A stretch of 64,000 nt of DNA from an uncultured Jannaschia sp. (lineage in GTDB: Bacteria > Pseudomonadota > Alphaproteobacteria > Rhodobacterales > Rhodobacteraceae). The DNA lies in NCBI GenBank assembly GCA_947494145.1, contig CANLTZ010000012.1:1-64000 (forward strand), given 5' to 3'. The notes beneath the pieces were generated by a model. The model was not told where the DNA came from and searched no databases. It saw only the letters and a list, made by a program, of their open reading frames with translations. Below are positions 50,930 through 60,446 of the stretch, one piece after another. How positions within the stretch are numbered: the first letter of the stretch is position 1; every line of letters starts with the position of its first letter. A program made the translations under genes and the position numbers.

Positions 50930-51919
50930 ATGAAGTCCATCAACTGGACCCGCAACGAAGTCCTGGTCTTCGGCGTCATCCTCGCCTTCTGCGCCCTGGC
51001 CGCCGCCTCGGACCCGAACTTCCTGTCCATCCCCACGCTGACCGACCTGATGCGCAACTCCATCGTGTTGGGCATCTTCGCCGTGGGCGCCATGGTGGTC
51101 CTCGTCTCGGGCGGCATTGATGTCAGCTTCACCGCCGTCGCCGCCTTCGCCATGTACGCCACGACCGTTCTGCTCCGCGATGTGGCGCCCGATATGGGCT
51201 GGCCCGTGGCCTTCGTGGTGGCCACTGCCATTGGCGCGACCCTGGGCGCCTTCAACGGCATCTTCATCGCCCTTTTCGGCCTGCCCACGCTGATCGTGAC
51301 GCTGGGCACGCTCAGCCTGTTTCGCGGCGCGCTGCTGACCTTCATTGGCACGGCCCAAATCTCGAACCTGCCCTCGGGGATGCGCGATTTCAGCCGCTGG
51401 ATGATGCTACGCGGCACCGATGCGGACGGCAATTTCTACTCGCTCCATTGGGCCTTCGCTTTCCTCGTGGTGATCGTGATCCTGACCTGGTTCATCCTGA
51501 ACCGCACCATGCTGGGCCGCGCCATCTATGCCATCGGCGGCGCCCCCGAAAGCGCCCGGCGCATCGGCATCAACGTCAAGCGCACGCAGATGTTCATCTA
51601 TGTCTATGTCGGCGCGCTGGCGGGGCTGGCGGGCATCATGCATGCCTCGCTGGCGCGCATCTCGAACCCCCAAGACCTTGTGGGCCTAGAGCTTTCCGTC
51701 ATCGCCGCCGTCGTTCTGGGCGGCGCGCGCCTGACCGGGGGCGTCGGCACGCTGACGGGCACGCTGCTGGGCGTGGCGCTCATCGTGTTGGTGCGCAATT
51801 CACTGATCGTGGTCGGCGTGCCAAGCGTCTGGCAATCGGTGGTCATCGGCGCGCTGATCCTGCTGGGCACCGGCCTGCCCGCCTACCAGGCGCTGCGCGC
51901 GCAAAGGCGGGCGGCATGA
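50930..51919 (+). CDS. Sugar ABC transporter permease 1 (RbsC-like)
   Basis: A 329-residue membrane protein with about eight to ten helices and the BPD_transp_2 pattern: MVVLVSGGIDVSFTAVAAFA, FNGIFIALFGLPTLIVTLGT, NPQDLVGLELSVIAAVVLGG and ARLTGGVGTLTGTLLGVALI. The start at 50930 lies 27 bp after element C. Its stop overlaps the next start (ATGA). Confidence 0.93.
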   Translation: MKSINWTRNEVLVFGVILAFCALAAASDPNFLSIPTLTDLMRNSIVLGIFAVGAMVVLVSGGIDVSFTAVAAFAMYATTVLLRDVAPDMGWPVAFVVATAIGATLGAFNGIFIALFGLPTLIVTLGTLSLFRGALLTFIGTAQISNLPSGMRDFSRWMMLRGTDADGNFYSLHWAFAFLVVIVILTWFILNRTMLGRAIYAIGGAPESARRIGINVKRTQMFIYVYVGALAGLAGIMHASLARISNPQDLVGLELSVIAAVVLGGARLTGGVGTLTGTLLGVALIVLVRNSLIVVGVPSVWQSVVIGALILLGTGLPAYQALRAQRRAA

Positions 51920-52872
51920 GCTGGCTCAAGACACCCGAGGGCCGCCTGGCCGTCATCGCCGTGGCTGTCTTCGTGCTGATGGCCGCGCTCAACCCCGACC
52001 GGTTCCTGTCGCCGCAAAACCTGACATCCATGGCGTTTCAATTCCCGGAATTCGCCATCCTGGCCCTGGCCGTGGCAGTCGCCATGCTGACCGGCGGCAT
52101 CGACCTGAGCGTCGTGGGCACGGCCAACCTGGCCGCCGTCATCGCCGCCACCATCATGGCCACGTTCGCAGGCGATGGCGCGGGCATCGGCATCGTCGTC
52201 GCGGCCTCTGCCGTGGCGCTCGTGGTGGGGCTGGTGGCGGGGCTGTTCAATGGCGTGCTCGTCGCCACCTTCGGCCTACCGCCCATCCTGGCGACGCTGG
52301 GCACCGGCCTGATCTATACCGGCTTCGCCCTTGTGATCACGGGCGGCCCTGCCGTCCTGGGCCTGCCCCCCGCCGCCGCCTGGATCGGCAATTCCACCAT
52401 ACTGGGCATCCCCACCCCGCTCATCGTCTTCGCCCTGCTGGCCGCGGGCATTGGCTGGCTGATGATGCGCACCGCCTTCGGGCTCAAAACCCGGATGTTC
52501 GGCGCCAACCCCTTGGCCGCGCGCTATGCCGCCATGGATACGGGCCGCGTGCTGCTGAAGGTCTATGCCCTCTGCGGCACGCTGTCGGCCATTGCGGGCC
52601 TCATCGTCATGTCGCGCGCCAATTCGGCCAAGGCAGATTACGGATCCAGCTATCTGCTGCTGGCCGTCTTGATCGCAGTTCTGGGCGGCGTGAACCCCTA
52701 TGGCGGCTATGGCCGCATCATCGGCGTGGTCCTGGCCGTCCTGTCGATGCAATTCCTCAGCTCGGGTCTGAACCTCATGGGCGTCACCAATTTCGCGCGC
52801 GAAATGATCTGGGGCGCCCTGCTGATTGCCGTCATGCTGATCAACACACTCGCTTCCCGGAGGACGTCATGA
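51916..52872 (+). CDS. Sugar ABC transporter permease 2 (RbsC-like)
   Basis: A 318-residue membrane permease paralogous to the preceding one: AVAMLTGGIDLSVVGTANLA, FNGVLVATFGLPPILATLGT and YGSSYLLLAVLIAVLGGVNP. Two different permeases suggest a heterodimeric channel. The stop overlaps the dhaK start (ATGA), coupling transport to phosphorylation. Confidence 0.93.
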   Translation: MSWLKTPEGRLAVIAVAVFVLMAALNPDRFLSPQNLTSMAFQFPEFAILALAVAVAMLTGGIDLSVVGTANLAAVIAATIMATFAGDGAGIGIVVAASAVALVVGLVAGLFNGVLVATFGLPPILATLGTGLIYTGFALVITGGPAVLGLPPAAAWIGNSTILGIPTPLIVFALLAAGIGWLMMRTAFGLKTRMFGANPLAARYAAMDTGRVLLKVYALCGTLSAIAGLIVMSRANSAKADYGSSYLLLAVLIAVLGGVNPYGGYGRIIGVVLAVLSMQFLSSGLNLMGVTNFAREMIWGALLIAVMLINTLASRRTS

Positions 52873-53870
52873 AGAAAATCCTCAACGATCCCGAAAAATA
52901 TGTCGACGAGATGCTGGATGGCCTCTGCGCCGCGCATCCGCAATTCTACCGCCTGGTGGGCGACGATAAACGCGCCGTGGCCCGCGCCACGCCCGGCAAG
53001 TCGGGCAAGGTGGGCATCGTGTCGGGCGGCGGCTCCGGCCACTTGCCGGTCTTCACCGGCTATGTCGGCCCCGGCCTGCTGGATGCCTGCGCCATCGGCG
53101 ATGTCTTCAACTCGCCCACCACCGACCAGATGGCCGACGCGATCCGCGCCGCCGACCAGGGCGCGGGCGTGCTACGGCTTTACGGCAATTACGGCGGCGA
53201 CGTCATGAATTTCGACATGGCAGGCGACCTTGTTGAGATGGACGATATCACCTGCACGACCGTTCTTTTGGCCGATGACGTGGCCTCCGCCCCACCGGCA
53301 GAGGCTGAGAAACGTCGCGGCGTCGCGGGCATGGTCTACGCCTTCAAGATGGCGGGCGCCGCCGCCGAAGCAGGTCTGGACCTCGACGGTGTGACCCGCG
53401 TGGCCCAAAGGGCCGCCGATGCCTGCCGATCCGTCGGCGCCGCGTTGTCGTCCTGCACCGTGCCGCAAGCGGGCAAACCCACCTTCGACATCGCCGAGGA
53501 CGAGATGGAGATGGGCATGGGCATTCATGGCGAACCCGGCGTCTGGCGCGACAAGCTTCGGCCCGCCGACGCCATCGCCGAGGAAATGATGGACCGCCTG
53601 CTGGCCGACATGCCCGTAGACGCGGGTGACCGCGTGTCCATCCTGGTGAACTCGCTGGGCGCCACCCCGCCGGAAGAACTCTACATCCTCTATCGTATCG
53701 TCAAAAAACGGCTCGACGCGGCGGGCGCCGAGATCGTCATGCCGCTGGTGGGCCGCTACGCCACGTCGATGGAAATGGCGGGCGTGTCGTTTACGCTGTG
53801 CAAGCTCGATGACGAGTTGGAAGGATTCCTCAAAGCGCCCTGCGACTGCGCCTTCTGGACGGTCACGTGA
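52869..53870 (+). CDS. dhaK: Dihydroxyacetone kinase-type DhaK subunit
   Basis: A 333-residue subunit that binds the ketose substrate covalently. GIVSGGGSGHLPVFTGYVGP (49-68) and RLYGNYGGDVMNFDMA carry the active-site Gly-rich loop and Asp111; the substrate-binding His is His220 in EMGMGIHGEPG. No DhaM phosphotransferase gene is present, so an ATP-dependent DhaK/DhaL kinase is likely. Homologues act on dihydroxyacetone, erythrulose or apulose, so the symbol reflects the fold rather than a proven substrate. Confidence 0.9.
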   Translation: MKKILNDPEKYVDEMLDGLCAAHPQFYRLVGDDKRAVARATPGKSGKVGIVSGGGSGHLPVFTGYVGPGLLDACAIGDVFNSPTTDQMADAIRAADQGAGVLRLYGNYGGDVMNFDMAGDLVEMDDITCTTVLLADDVASAPPAEAEKRRGVAGMVYAFKMAGAAAEAGLDLDGVTRVAQRAADACRSVGAALSSCTVPQAGKPTFDIAEDEMEMGMGIHGEPGVWRDKLRPADAIAEEMMDRLLADMPVDAGDRVSILVNSLGATPPEELYILYRIVKKRLDAAGAEIVMPLVGRYATSMEMAGVSFTLCKLDDELEGFLKAPCDCAFWTVT

Positions 53871-54466
53871 TCACCGTCGCCGACCTGCGCGCCGCGGCCC
53901 TGCGCCTGCGCGACGCGATGGAGGTGGAGGCCGACGCGCTCAACGAGATCGACGGACAGTTGGGTGACGGCGATCTGGGCGTCACCATGCGGCGCGGCGC
54001 CCGCGCCGTGGCCGAACGCGTGGACGACATGCCGGACGACGATATGGGCCGCGCGCTGATGGTGGCGGCGCAGGCCTTCACCAAGACCTCGGCCTCGTCC
54101 TACGGCACGCTGATCGCCACGGGTCTGATGGCCGCCGCGAAAGAGACGAAGGGCAGCGACGGCATCGCCTCCGATGACCTATCCCGGCTCGTCGCCGCCG
54201 CGCGTGACAAGATGATGGAGCGCGGGAAAGCCGCCCTTGGCAACAAGACGGTGCTGGACTCGCTCGACGCCATGGCACGCGCGCTGGACGGCGCCGATGA
54301 CCCGGCGGCCGCCGCCTTGCGCGCAGCCGAGGACGCACAAATCGCCCTGCGCGACACGCCCGCGCAGATCGGGCGGGCCCGCATCTTCGCGGACAAATCG
54401 GTGGGCATGGATGACCCGGGCATGCTGGCCATGACGAAGATCGTCAAAGCTGTCACAGGTCGCTGA
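53867..54466 (+). CDS. dhaL: Dihydroxyacetone kinase-type DhaL subunit
   Basis: A 199-residue nucleotide-binding subunit. It starts at GTG 53867, overlapping the dhaK stop (GTGA). The Mg-nucleotide motif NEIDGQLGDGDLGVTMRRGA contains the three Asp ligands, and SYGTLIATGLMAAA plus GNKTVLDSLDAMARAL complete the DhaL barrel. It would hold ATP and pass phosphate to the ketose bound on DhaK. Confidence 0.9.
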   Translation: MITVADLRAAALRLRDAMEVEADALNEIDGQLGDGDLGVTMRRGARAVAERVDDMPDDDMGRALMVAAQAFTKTSASSYGTLIATGLMAAAKETKGSDGIASDDLSRLVAAARDKMMERGKAALGNKTVLDSLDAMARALDGADDPAAAALRAAEDAQIALRDTPAQIGRARIFADKSVGMDDPGMLAMTKIVKAVTGR

Positions 54467-54563
54467 TTTGCATCGTCATCCTCGGGCCAAACCCAAGGAT
54501 GAAGTGTCACTTGGACCAACCGTCTAAGCAGACCCGGCCCACCGGTGACCTGGTCAAACACGC

Positions 54564-55634
54564 TCAGCCATAGCCCTCCATTCCATCAACCATCTGCCCA
54601 TCATGCAACGCCTCATCCGCCACGCTGAAGCGCGGCTTTGCGAATTGGTGCTGGTGCCAATAGGGGTAAATCAGCGGTGGGCGCGACACCGCGTCCAGCT
54701 TCGCGACCTCGTCCGCCGTCAGCTTCAAGTCACACGCGCCCAACGTCTCCGCGAATTGCGCCTCGGTCCGACCGCCCACAACCAAGGTCGCCACGGCAGG
54801 CCGCTGCAACAGCCAGGCCAGCGCCACCTGCGCGGGCGGCACGCCCCGCGCGTCGGCCACCGCGCGCACGACGTCCACAATCGACCACAGCCTGTCCCAA
54901 TCGCGAATGGGCGGCTCCGTCCAGCCCTTGCCCTGCCGAGACCCTTCGGCAAAGCCGTCGCGGCTGTGCTTGCCCGTCAGCAGGCCCGCCACCAGGGGTG
55001 ACCAGATCATGACGCCAAGCCCCTGATCGACCGACAGCGGCAGCAATTCATACTCCGCTTCCCGCGCCTCCAGCGTGTAATGAATCTGTTGCGCCGCAAA
55101 CCGCTCCACCCCCCCTGCCCCGCTGGCCATCAAGCCCTTCATCACCTGCCAGGCCGACCAATTCGAACACCCGAAATAGCGCACCTTTCCGTCCTGCACC
55201 AAACGGTCCAGCGCGGACATCGCCTCCTCCACCGGGGTCCGTCCGTCCCATTCGTGCATCAGATAGATGTCGATGTGATCACGCCCCAACCGCTTCAACG
55301 ACCGCTCGCATTCCCGGATCAGGTGCCAACGGCTCATGCCCTCGTCATTGGGCCCCTCCCCGATCCGCATCCGCGCCTTGGAACAGATCAGCACGTCGGG
55401 GTCGCGGTCCTTCATCACCTGGCCCACGATGTCTTCGCTCAGGCCCAGGGAATACATGTTGGCGGTGTCGATCAGGTTCACGCCGTGGTCCAGGCAAGTG
55501 TCCACCAGCCGCGCGGCGTCGCCCACATCCTGCGCCCCGACCATGCCGAAATCGCCCCGACCGCCAAAGGTAAACGTGCCCATGGCCAGGGCCGAGACGC
55601 GCAGGCCGGTGCGGCCCAGATAGCGGTATTCCAT
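54564..55634 (-). CDS. Aldo/keto reductase
   Basis: A 356-residue NAD(P)H-dependent reductase; start at 55634 (MEYRYLGRTGLRVSALAMGT). The catalytic tetrad is complete: Asp56 and Tyr61 in IDTANMYSLGLSE, Lys86 in ICSKARM, His127 in LMHEWDGRTP. GCSNWSAWQVMKGL and QVALAWLLQRPAVATLVVGG are cofactor contacts. It is convergent with dhaL (97-bp gap). A role in oxidising or reducing the same sugar or polyol is plausible but the operon is separate. Confidence 0.9.
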   Translation of the reverse strand: MEYRYLGRTGLRVSALAMGTFTFGGRGDFGMVGAQDVGDAARLVDTCLDHGVNLIDTANMYSLGLSEDIVGQVMKDRDPDVLICSKARMRIGEGPNDEGMSRWHLIRECERSLKRLGRDHIDIYLMHEWDGRTPVEEAMSALDRLVQDGKVRYFGCSNWSAWQVMKGLMASGAGGVERFAAQQIHYTLEAREAEYELLPLSVDQGLGVMIWSPLVAGLLTGKHSRDGFAEGSRQGKGWTEPPIRDWDRLWSIVDVVRAVADARGVPPAQVALAWLLQRPAVATLVVGGRTEAQFAETLGACDLKLTADEVAKLDAVSRPPLIYPYWHQHQFAKPRFSVADEALHDGQMVDGMEGYG

Positions 55635-55850
55635 GATGTCCTCCCTCATTGGCGTGTGTTCCGCCCGTTTCCGAAGCGTAGTCGCGCCCATCGGGGCGGT
55701 CCAGGGACGCAAGCGCGGTTCCCGAAGTGCCGCGTAAGCTGGCCAGATGCGCAGATTTCGGGCGTCTGTCGCGCAAGATATGCCTGGGGGATTGACTCTC
55801 CCTTCGGTAGAGCGGACCAATTCGAAATTGGTTCACGCGAGGGTGAGACG

Positions 55851-56843
55851 CTGTCCAACACTGCCCCCCTTCTGTCGCTGAAAGACTTCCGGCTGCGCTT
55901 TCGCGGCCAGGATGCCTGCACCATCGACCGCATCGACCTGGAGGTCGCGCGCGGCGAAGTTCTGTGCGTCGTGGGAGAGTCGGGCTGCGGCAAAAGCGTG
56001 ACCGCCATGGCGCTGATGGGCCTGCTGCCCGAGGGCGCGGCGGAGATCCCGTCCGGCACACTGTCCTTTGAGGGGCTGGATTACGACCTGACCCGAGAAA
56101 GGCTGCCTGCCGATCTGCGCGGCGGGGCCATGGCTATGATCTTCCAAGAGCCCATGACCTCGCTCAACCCGGTCTTCCGCATCGGCGACCAGATTGCCGA
56201 GACGGTGCTGCGCCATCGCGGCGGCACCCGAGCCGAGGCAGAGACGCGGGCACTGGACATGCTGCGGCGGGTGGGCCTGCCCTCACCCGAAGCGCGGCTG
56301 CGATCTTATCCGCATCAACTGTCGGGCGGACAGCGTCAGCGCGTGATGATCGCCATGGCCTTGGCCAACGACCCCAAACTGTTGATCGCGGATGAGCCGA
56401 CGACGGCTCTGGACGTGACCATCCAGGCGCAAATTCTGGAGCTGATCCGCGATTTGCAGCACGAGGCAGGGACCGGGACGATTATGATCACCCATGATCT
56501 GGGCGTCGTGGCCGAAATCGCAGATGCCGTGGCGGTCATGTATGGCGGCCAAGTGGTCGAGACGGGGCCGGTGGCGCAGGTCTTCGACGACCCGCAGCAT
56601 CCCTACACGATCGGGCTTATGGAATCGGTGCCGCGTCTGTCGGGCGCAGGCGGGCGCTTGACGACGATTGACGGCGCGGTGCCCGCCATCGAGGCCATGC
56701 CCGAGGGCTGCCGCTTCCGCACCCGTTGTGCCTTTGCCGCGCCCGCCTGCGCGGCGCGGCCTGCACTGCGTGATGTGGGGTCGGGCCACGCGACGGCCTG
56801 CCATTTCGCCCCGTTGGAAGCGCATCTGCGGGTGGCGGGATGA
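55851..56843 (+). CDS. Oligopeptide ABC transporter ATP-binding protein, DppD/OppD-like (CTG start proposed)
   Basis: A 330-residue ATPase: Walker [10 protein letters not shown], signature LSGGQRQR, Walker [14 protein letters not shown]-loop MITHDLGVV, and a C-terminal cysteine-bearing domain ([20 protein letters not shown]) that binds an Fe-S cluster in relatives. The frame has no ATG, GTG or TTG between upstream coding-unlike sequence and [17 protein letters not shown], so I place the start at CTG 55851, seven bases after GAGGG. It overlaps the next gene by four bases (ATGA). Confidence 0.85.
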   Translation: MSNTAPLLSLKDFRLRFRGQDACTIDRIDLEVARGEVLCVVGESGCGKSVTAMALMGLLPEGAAEIPSGTLSFEGLDYDLTRERLPADLRGGAMAMIFQEPMTSLNPVFRIGDQIAETVLRHRGGTRAEAETRALDMLRRVGLPSPEARLRSYPHQLSGGQRQRVMIAMALANDPKLLIADEPTTALDVTIQAQILELIRDLQHEAGTGTIMITHDLGVVAEIADAVAVMYGGQVVETGPVAQVFDDPQHPYTIGLMESVPRLSGAGGRLTTIDGAVPAIEAMPEGCRFRTRCAFAAPACAARPALRDVGSGHATACHFAPLEAHLRVAG

Positions 56844-57943
56844 TCCTGGAGGCGCGCGATCTCACGAAGCATTTCCGCACCGGCGGGGGGCTGTTCACGG
56901 CCAAGGGTCTGATCAAGGCGGTGGACGGCGTGTCGCTGACCGTCGAGGCGGGGGAAACCTTTGCCATCGTGGGGGAATCGGGCTGCGGCAAGTCCACCTT
57001 GGCGCGGCTTCTGATGCGTCTGTTGGAGCCCACGGGCGGCGCGGTCACTTTCGACGGTACTGACGTGACGCATGCCAAGGGGCGCGATCTGGCCGCGCTT
57101 CGGCGTGACGTGCAATTCATCTTTCAAGACCCGTTTTCATCTCTGAACCCAAGGCTTAGCGTCGGCCGCCTGGTGGGCGAGCCGCTGGAAGTCCACGCCC
57201 CCGGCATGTCGCGCGACGCACGCCGCGCCCGTGTGGCGGAGTTGTTGGAACAGGTGGGCCTGCGCCCCGAACATGCGGACCGCTACCCCCATGAATTCAG
57301 CGGCGGGCAACGGCAACGCATCGGCATCGCGCGGGCTTTGGCCACGGGGCCGCGGGTCATCATCGGGGATGAACCGGTCAGCGCGCTCGATGTCAGCGTG
57401 CAGGCGCAGGTGGTGAACCTGCTGGCCGATCTGGGGCGCGATTTGGGGCTGACCCTGATCCTGATCGCCCACGATCTGGCGGTGATCCGGCATATGAGCG
57501 ACCGCGTGGCGGTCATGTATCTGGGCCGCATCGTCGAACAGGGTCGCACTGCGGATTTGTTCGAGACACCGCGCCATCCCTATACCCGCGCGCTGCTGGA
57601 CGCCGTGCCCGATCTGGAAGATCGCGGCGGCGCATCGCGGGCGCGGATCGAAGGGGAAATGCCATCGCCGTCGGACCCGCCTTCGGGCTGCGCCTTCCAC
57701 ACCCGCTGCCCCTTTGCGCGCGATCTGTGCCGCAGCGCGGTGCCACCGCTGGAAGACACCCCCAACGGCCATGCCACGGCCTGCCATTTCTGGCGCGAAA
57801 TCACGGCGCCGCCGCGCGCCGGGCGCGGGCGGGACCGCTCGGCCGCCACCACCGCACGGCTGGAGCTTTATCGAAAGGCGACGGAGGGGGCGCAGATCAT
57901 CCCCGTCCCGACATCAGAGACCAACACGGGAGAAAATCCATGA
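56840..57943 (+). CDS. Oligopeptide ABC transporter ATP-binding protein, DppF/OppF-like
   Basis: A 367-residue ATPase: Walker [11 protein letters not shown]-loop FIFQDPFSSLNPRLSV, signature FSGGQRQR, Walker B VIIGDEPVSALD, H-loop LIAHDLAVI. The C-terminal oligopeptide domain has GCAFHTRCPFARDLCRSAVP. An extra basic tail of about 40 residues extends past the family's usual end. Its stop overlaps the start of the binding-protein gene. Confidence 0.92.
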   Translation: MILEARDLTKHFRTGGGLFTAKGLIKAVDGVSLTVEAGETFAIVGESGCGKSTLARLLMRLLEPTGGAVTFDGTDVTHAKGRDLAALRRDVQFIFQDPFSSLNPRLSVGRLVGEPLEVHAPGMSRDARRARVAELLEQVGLRPEHADRYPHEFSGGQRQRIGIARALATGPRVIIGDEPVSALDVSVQAQVVNLLADLGRDLGLTLILIAHDLAVIRHMSDRVAVMYLGRIVEQGRTADLFETPRHPYTRALLDAVPDLEDRGGASRARIEGEMPSPSDPPSGCAFHTRCPFARDLCRSAVPPLEDTPNGHATACHFWREITAPPRAGRGRDRSAATTARLELYRKATEGAQIIPVPTSETNTGENP

Positions 57944-59445
57944 AACACCTGACCCTGACCACCGCGCTTGTGGCCGCGATGGCGATGCCTGCGGTCGCGC
58001 AAGACCTGCGCATCGCGCTGCAATCGGATGCGGACGTGCTGGACCCGGACCAGTCGCGCACCTTCGTGGGCCGGATCGTTTATGCGTCTTTGTGCGATAA
58101 GCTGGTCGACATCACGCCCGAGCTGGAAATCATCCCGCAACTGGCCACCGGATGGGAAGTCAGCGAAGACGGCCTGTCCATCGCCATGGATCTGCGCGAG
58201 GGCGTCGTCTTCCACGATGGCACGCCGTTCAACGCGGAGGCCGTGGCCGCGAATATCGAACGCTCCAAGACGTTGGAAGAAAGCCGCCGGAAGTCTGAAT
58301 TGGCCTCGATCACCTCGACCGAAGTGACGGGTGATTACGCCATCACGCTGAACCTGGCGCAGCCCGATGCGACGGTGATGGCGCAATTGGCCGACCGCGC
58401 GGGCATGATGGTGTCGCCCACGGCGGCAGCCGAGGCGGGCGCCGATTTCGGGCTGAACCCCGTCTGTTCGGGCCCATTTTCGTTCGGTGAGCGCGTGGCG
58501 CAAGACCGGATCGTGCTGGAGCGCTTCCCCGATTATTGGAACGCCGACGCCATCAATTTCGACAGCGTGACCTTCCTGCCCATCCCCGACACGACGGTGC
58601 GCCTGGCGAACCTGCAATCGGGCGATATCGACATGTTGGAACGCTTGGCGCCCACCGATCTGGCCCAGGCCGAGGCGGACCCGGATATCAATGTCGTGTC
58701 CGCCGTGTCCCTGGGCTATCAGGGCATCACCTTCAATGTGGGCAACGGCGACAACGCCAGCGGCCCCTGGGGCAGCGACAAGCGCCTGCGTCAGGCGCTG
58801 AGCTATGCGGTGGATCGCGAGGCCATCAATCAGGTCGTCTTCGAAGGCGCGTTCGCGCCCGGCAACCAGCCTTTCCCGCCCAATTCGCCTTGGTACGACA
58901 CCAGCCATCCGATTGAAGCGCGTGACGTGGAAAAGGCAAAGGCGCTGTTGGCCGAAGCGGGCTACCCCGACGGGATAGACCTGACCGTACAGGTGCCGAA
59001 CACGACGATTCCGCTGGCGCTGATGCAGGTGGTGCAAGCCATGGCGGGCGAGGCGGGCATTCGGATCGAGATCGTGTCGAAGGAATTCGCCACGCTGCTG
59101 GCCGACCAATCGGCGGGCGACTATTTCGCCAGCCAGATCGGCTGGTCCGGCCGCGTGGACCCCGATGGCAACATCCACCAGTTCACCACCACCGATGGCG
59201 GCATCAACGATAGCGGCTTTTCCCACCCGGATGTGGATGCGGCGTTGAACGCGGCGCGGACCATGCCCGACATGGCAGCGCGGAAGGCCGAATACGACAA
59301 GGCCCGCGCCATCCTGATCGATGAGGCGCCGCTGGTCTATCTGTATCACCAAAGCTGGATCACGGCGCTCGATGCCTCCATCGAAGGGTTCACGCCCTAT
59401 CCTGACGGCATGATCCGCCTGGAAGGCGTGACGAAGTCCGAGTGA
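57940..59445 (+). CDS. Peptide ABC transporter substrate-binding protein (SBP_bac_5)
   Basis: A 501-residue periplasmic protein with signal peptide MKHLTLTTALVAAMAMPAVAQ. Family motifs: LRIALQSDADVLDPDQSRTF, LATGWEVSEDGLSIAMDLRE, GVVFHDGTPFNAEAVAANIE and RLRQALSYAVDREAINQVVF. The operon also holds a gamma-glutamyltransferase homologue, so gamma-glutamyl peptides or glutathione are candidate ligands. A strong stem-loop follows its stop codon. Confidence 0.92.
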   Translation: MKHLTLTTALVAAMAMPAVAQDLRIALQSDADVLDPDQSRTFVGRIVYASLCDKLVDITPELEIIPQLATGWEVSEDGLSIAMDLREGVVFHDGTPFNAEAVAANIERSKTLEESRRKSELASITSTEVTGDYAITLNLAQPDATVMAQLADRAGMMVSPTAAAEAGADFGLNPVCSGPFSFGERVAQDRIVLERFPDYWNADAINFDSVTFLPIPDTTVRLANLQSGDIDMLERLAPTDLAQAEADPDINVVSAVSLGYQGITFNVGNGDNASGPWGSDKRLRQALSYAVDREAINQVVFEGAFAPGNQPFPPNSPWYDTSHPIEARDVEKAKALLAEAGYPDGIDLTVQVPNTTIPLALMQVVQAMAGEAGIRIEIVSKEFATLLADQSAGDYFASQIGWSGRVDPDGNIHQFTTTDGGINDSGFSHPDVDAALNAARTMPDMAARKAEYDKARAILIDEAPLVYLYHQSWITALDASIEGFTPYPDGMIRLEGVTKSE

Positions 59446-59453
59446 CCTCATCG

Positions 59454-59479
59454 GCCCTGCCCCCGAATGGGGGCGGGGC
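59454..59479. terminator. Intra-operon stem-loop after the peptide-binding gene
   Basis: An 11-bp stem (GCCCTGCCCCC at 59454-59464 with GGGGGCGGGGC at 59469-59479, one G-T pair) closed by a GAAT loop, 8 bp after the binding-protein stop and 21 bp before the permease start. Confidence 0.7.
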
Positions 59480-59500
59480 TCTTCGGCCCGGGGGCGTCCG

Positions 59501-60445
59501 ATGCTCGCTTACTTCCTCAGACGTGTGATGATCGCGATCCCGACGATTATCCTGATCTCGATGTTCGTGTTTTCGCTGCAGCACTTGCTGCCGGGCGACC
59601 CCTTGCTTGTGCTGGCGGGCGAAGAACGCGACCCTGAGACCCTGGAATTTCTGCGCGAGAAGTACCGCTTGAACGATCCGATCCCGGTGCAGTATTTGGC
59701 CTGGGTCTGGAACGCGTTGCAGGGTGATCTGGGCACCTCGTTCCGCACCAACCAGCCGGTGACGGAGTTGATCGCCGAAAAGCTGCCGGTGACGCTGCAA
59801 CTGGCGATCATGTCGCTGATCTTCGCACTGGCCATCGGCATCCCGGCGGGCATCATCTCGGCCTATAAGAAGGGGACGGTAACGGATTGGGCGGCCAATG
59901 TGGTGGCTTTGTCGGGCCTGTCCATTCCGAATTTCTGGCTGGGGATCATGCTGATTTTGCTGGTATCGGTGAAATGGCAGCTTCTACCTGCCTCGGGCTA
60001 TGTGCCGCCGGGCGAGGATTTGTGGCAATCTATCCGCACCATGCTGATGCCCGCCTTCGTCCTGGGCACCGCTTTGGCCGCGACGCTGATGCGGCACACA
60101 AGGTCGTCGATGTTGGGCGTTCTGACATCCGACTACGTGCGCACCGCCCGCGCCAAGGGGCTGAGCGAACGGGTCGTGGTGCTGAAACACGCCTTCCGCA
60201 ATGCGCTGACGCCCATCGTGACGCTGACGGCGTTGTTGTTCGGGGAACTGGTCGCAGGCGCGGTGCTGACGGAGCAGATTTTCACCATTCCGGGCTTCGG
60301 CAAGCTGGTGGTGGATGCGGTCTTCAACCGGGATTATGCCGTGGTGCAAGGCATCGTTCTGGTCACAGCCGTGGGCTTCATCGTCATGAACCTATTGGCC
60401 GACATGGCCTATATGCTGCTCAACCCCCGTCTGAGAGAGGCCTGA
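59501..60445 (+). CDS. Peptide ABC transporter permease, DppB/OppB-like
   Basis: A 314-residue membrane permease starting MLAYFLRRVMIAIPTIILIS, the typical OppB/DppB N-terminus. The conserved GDPLLVLAGE..., GTSFRTNQPVTELI, and EAA loop region RAKGLSERVVVLKHAFRNAL with TEQIFTIPGFGKLVVDAV are present. It is one base from the next start codon. Confidence 0.94.
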   Translation: MLAYFLRRVMIAIPTIILISMFVFSLQHLLPGDPLLVLAGEERDPETLEFLREKYRLNDPIPVQYLAWVWNALQGDLGTSFRTNQPVTELIAEKLPVTLQLAIMSLIFALAIGIPAGIISAYKKGTVTDWAANVVALSGLSIPNFWLGIMLILLVSVKWQLLPASGYVPPGEDLWQSIRTMLMPAFVLGTALAATLMRHTRSSMLGVLTSDYVRTARAKGLSERVVVLKHAFRNALTPIVTLTALLFGELVAGAVLTEQIFTIPGFGKLVVDAVFNRDYAVVQGIVLVTAVGFIVMNLLADMAYMLLNPRLREA

Positions 60446-60446
60446 T

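Noticed and set aside
57868-59451. A 527-residue minus-strand frame opposite the peptide-binding gene
   Set aside because: Shadow frame; the plus-strand product has a signal peptide and full family motifs.
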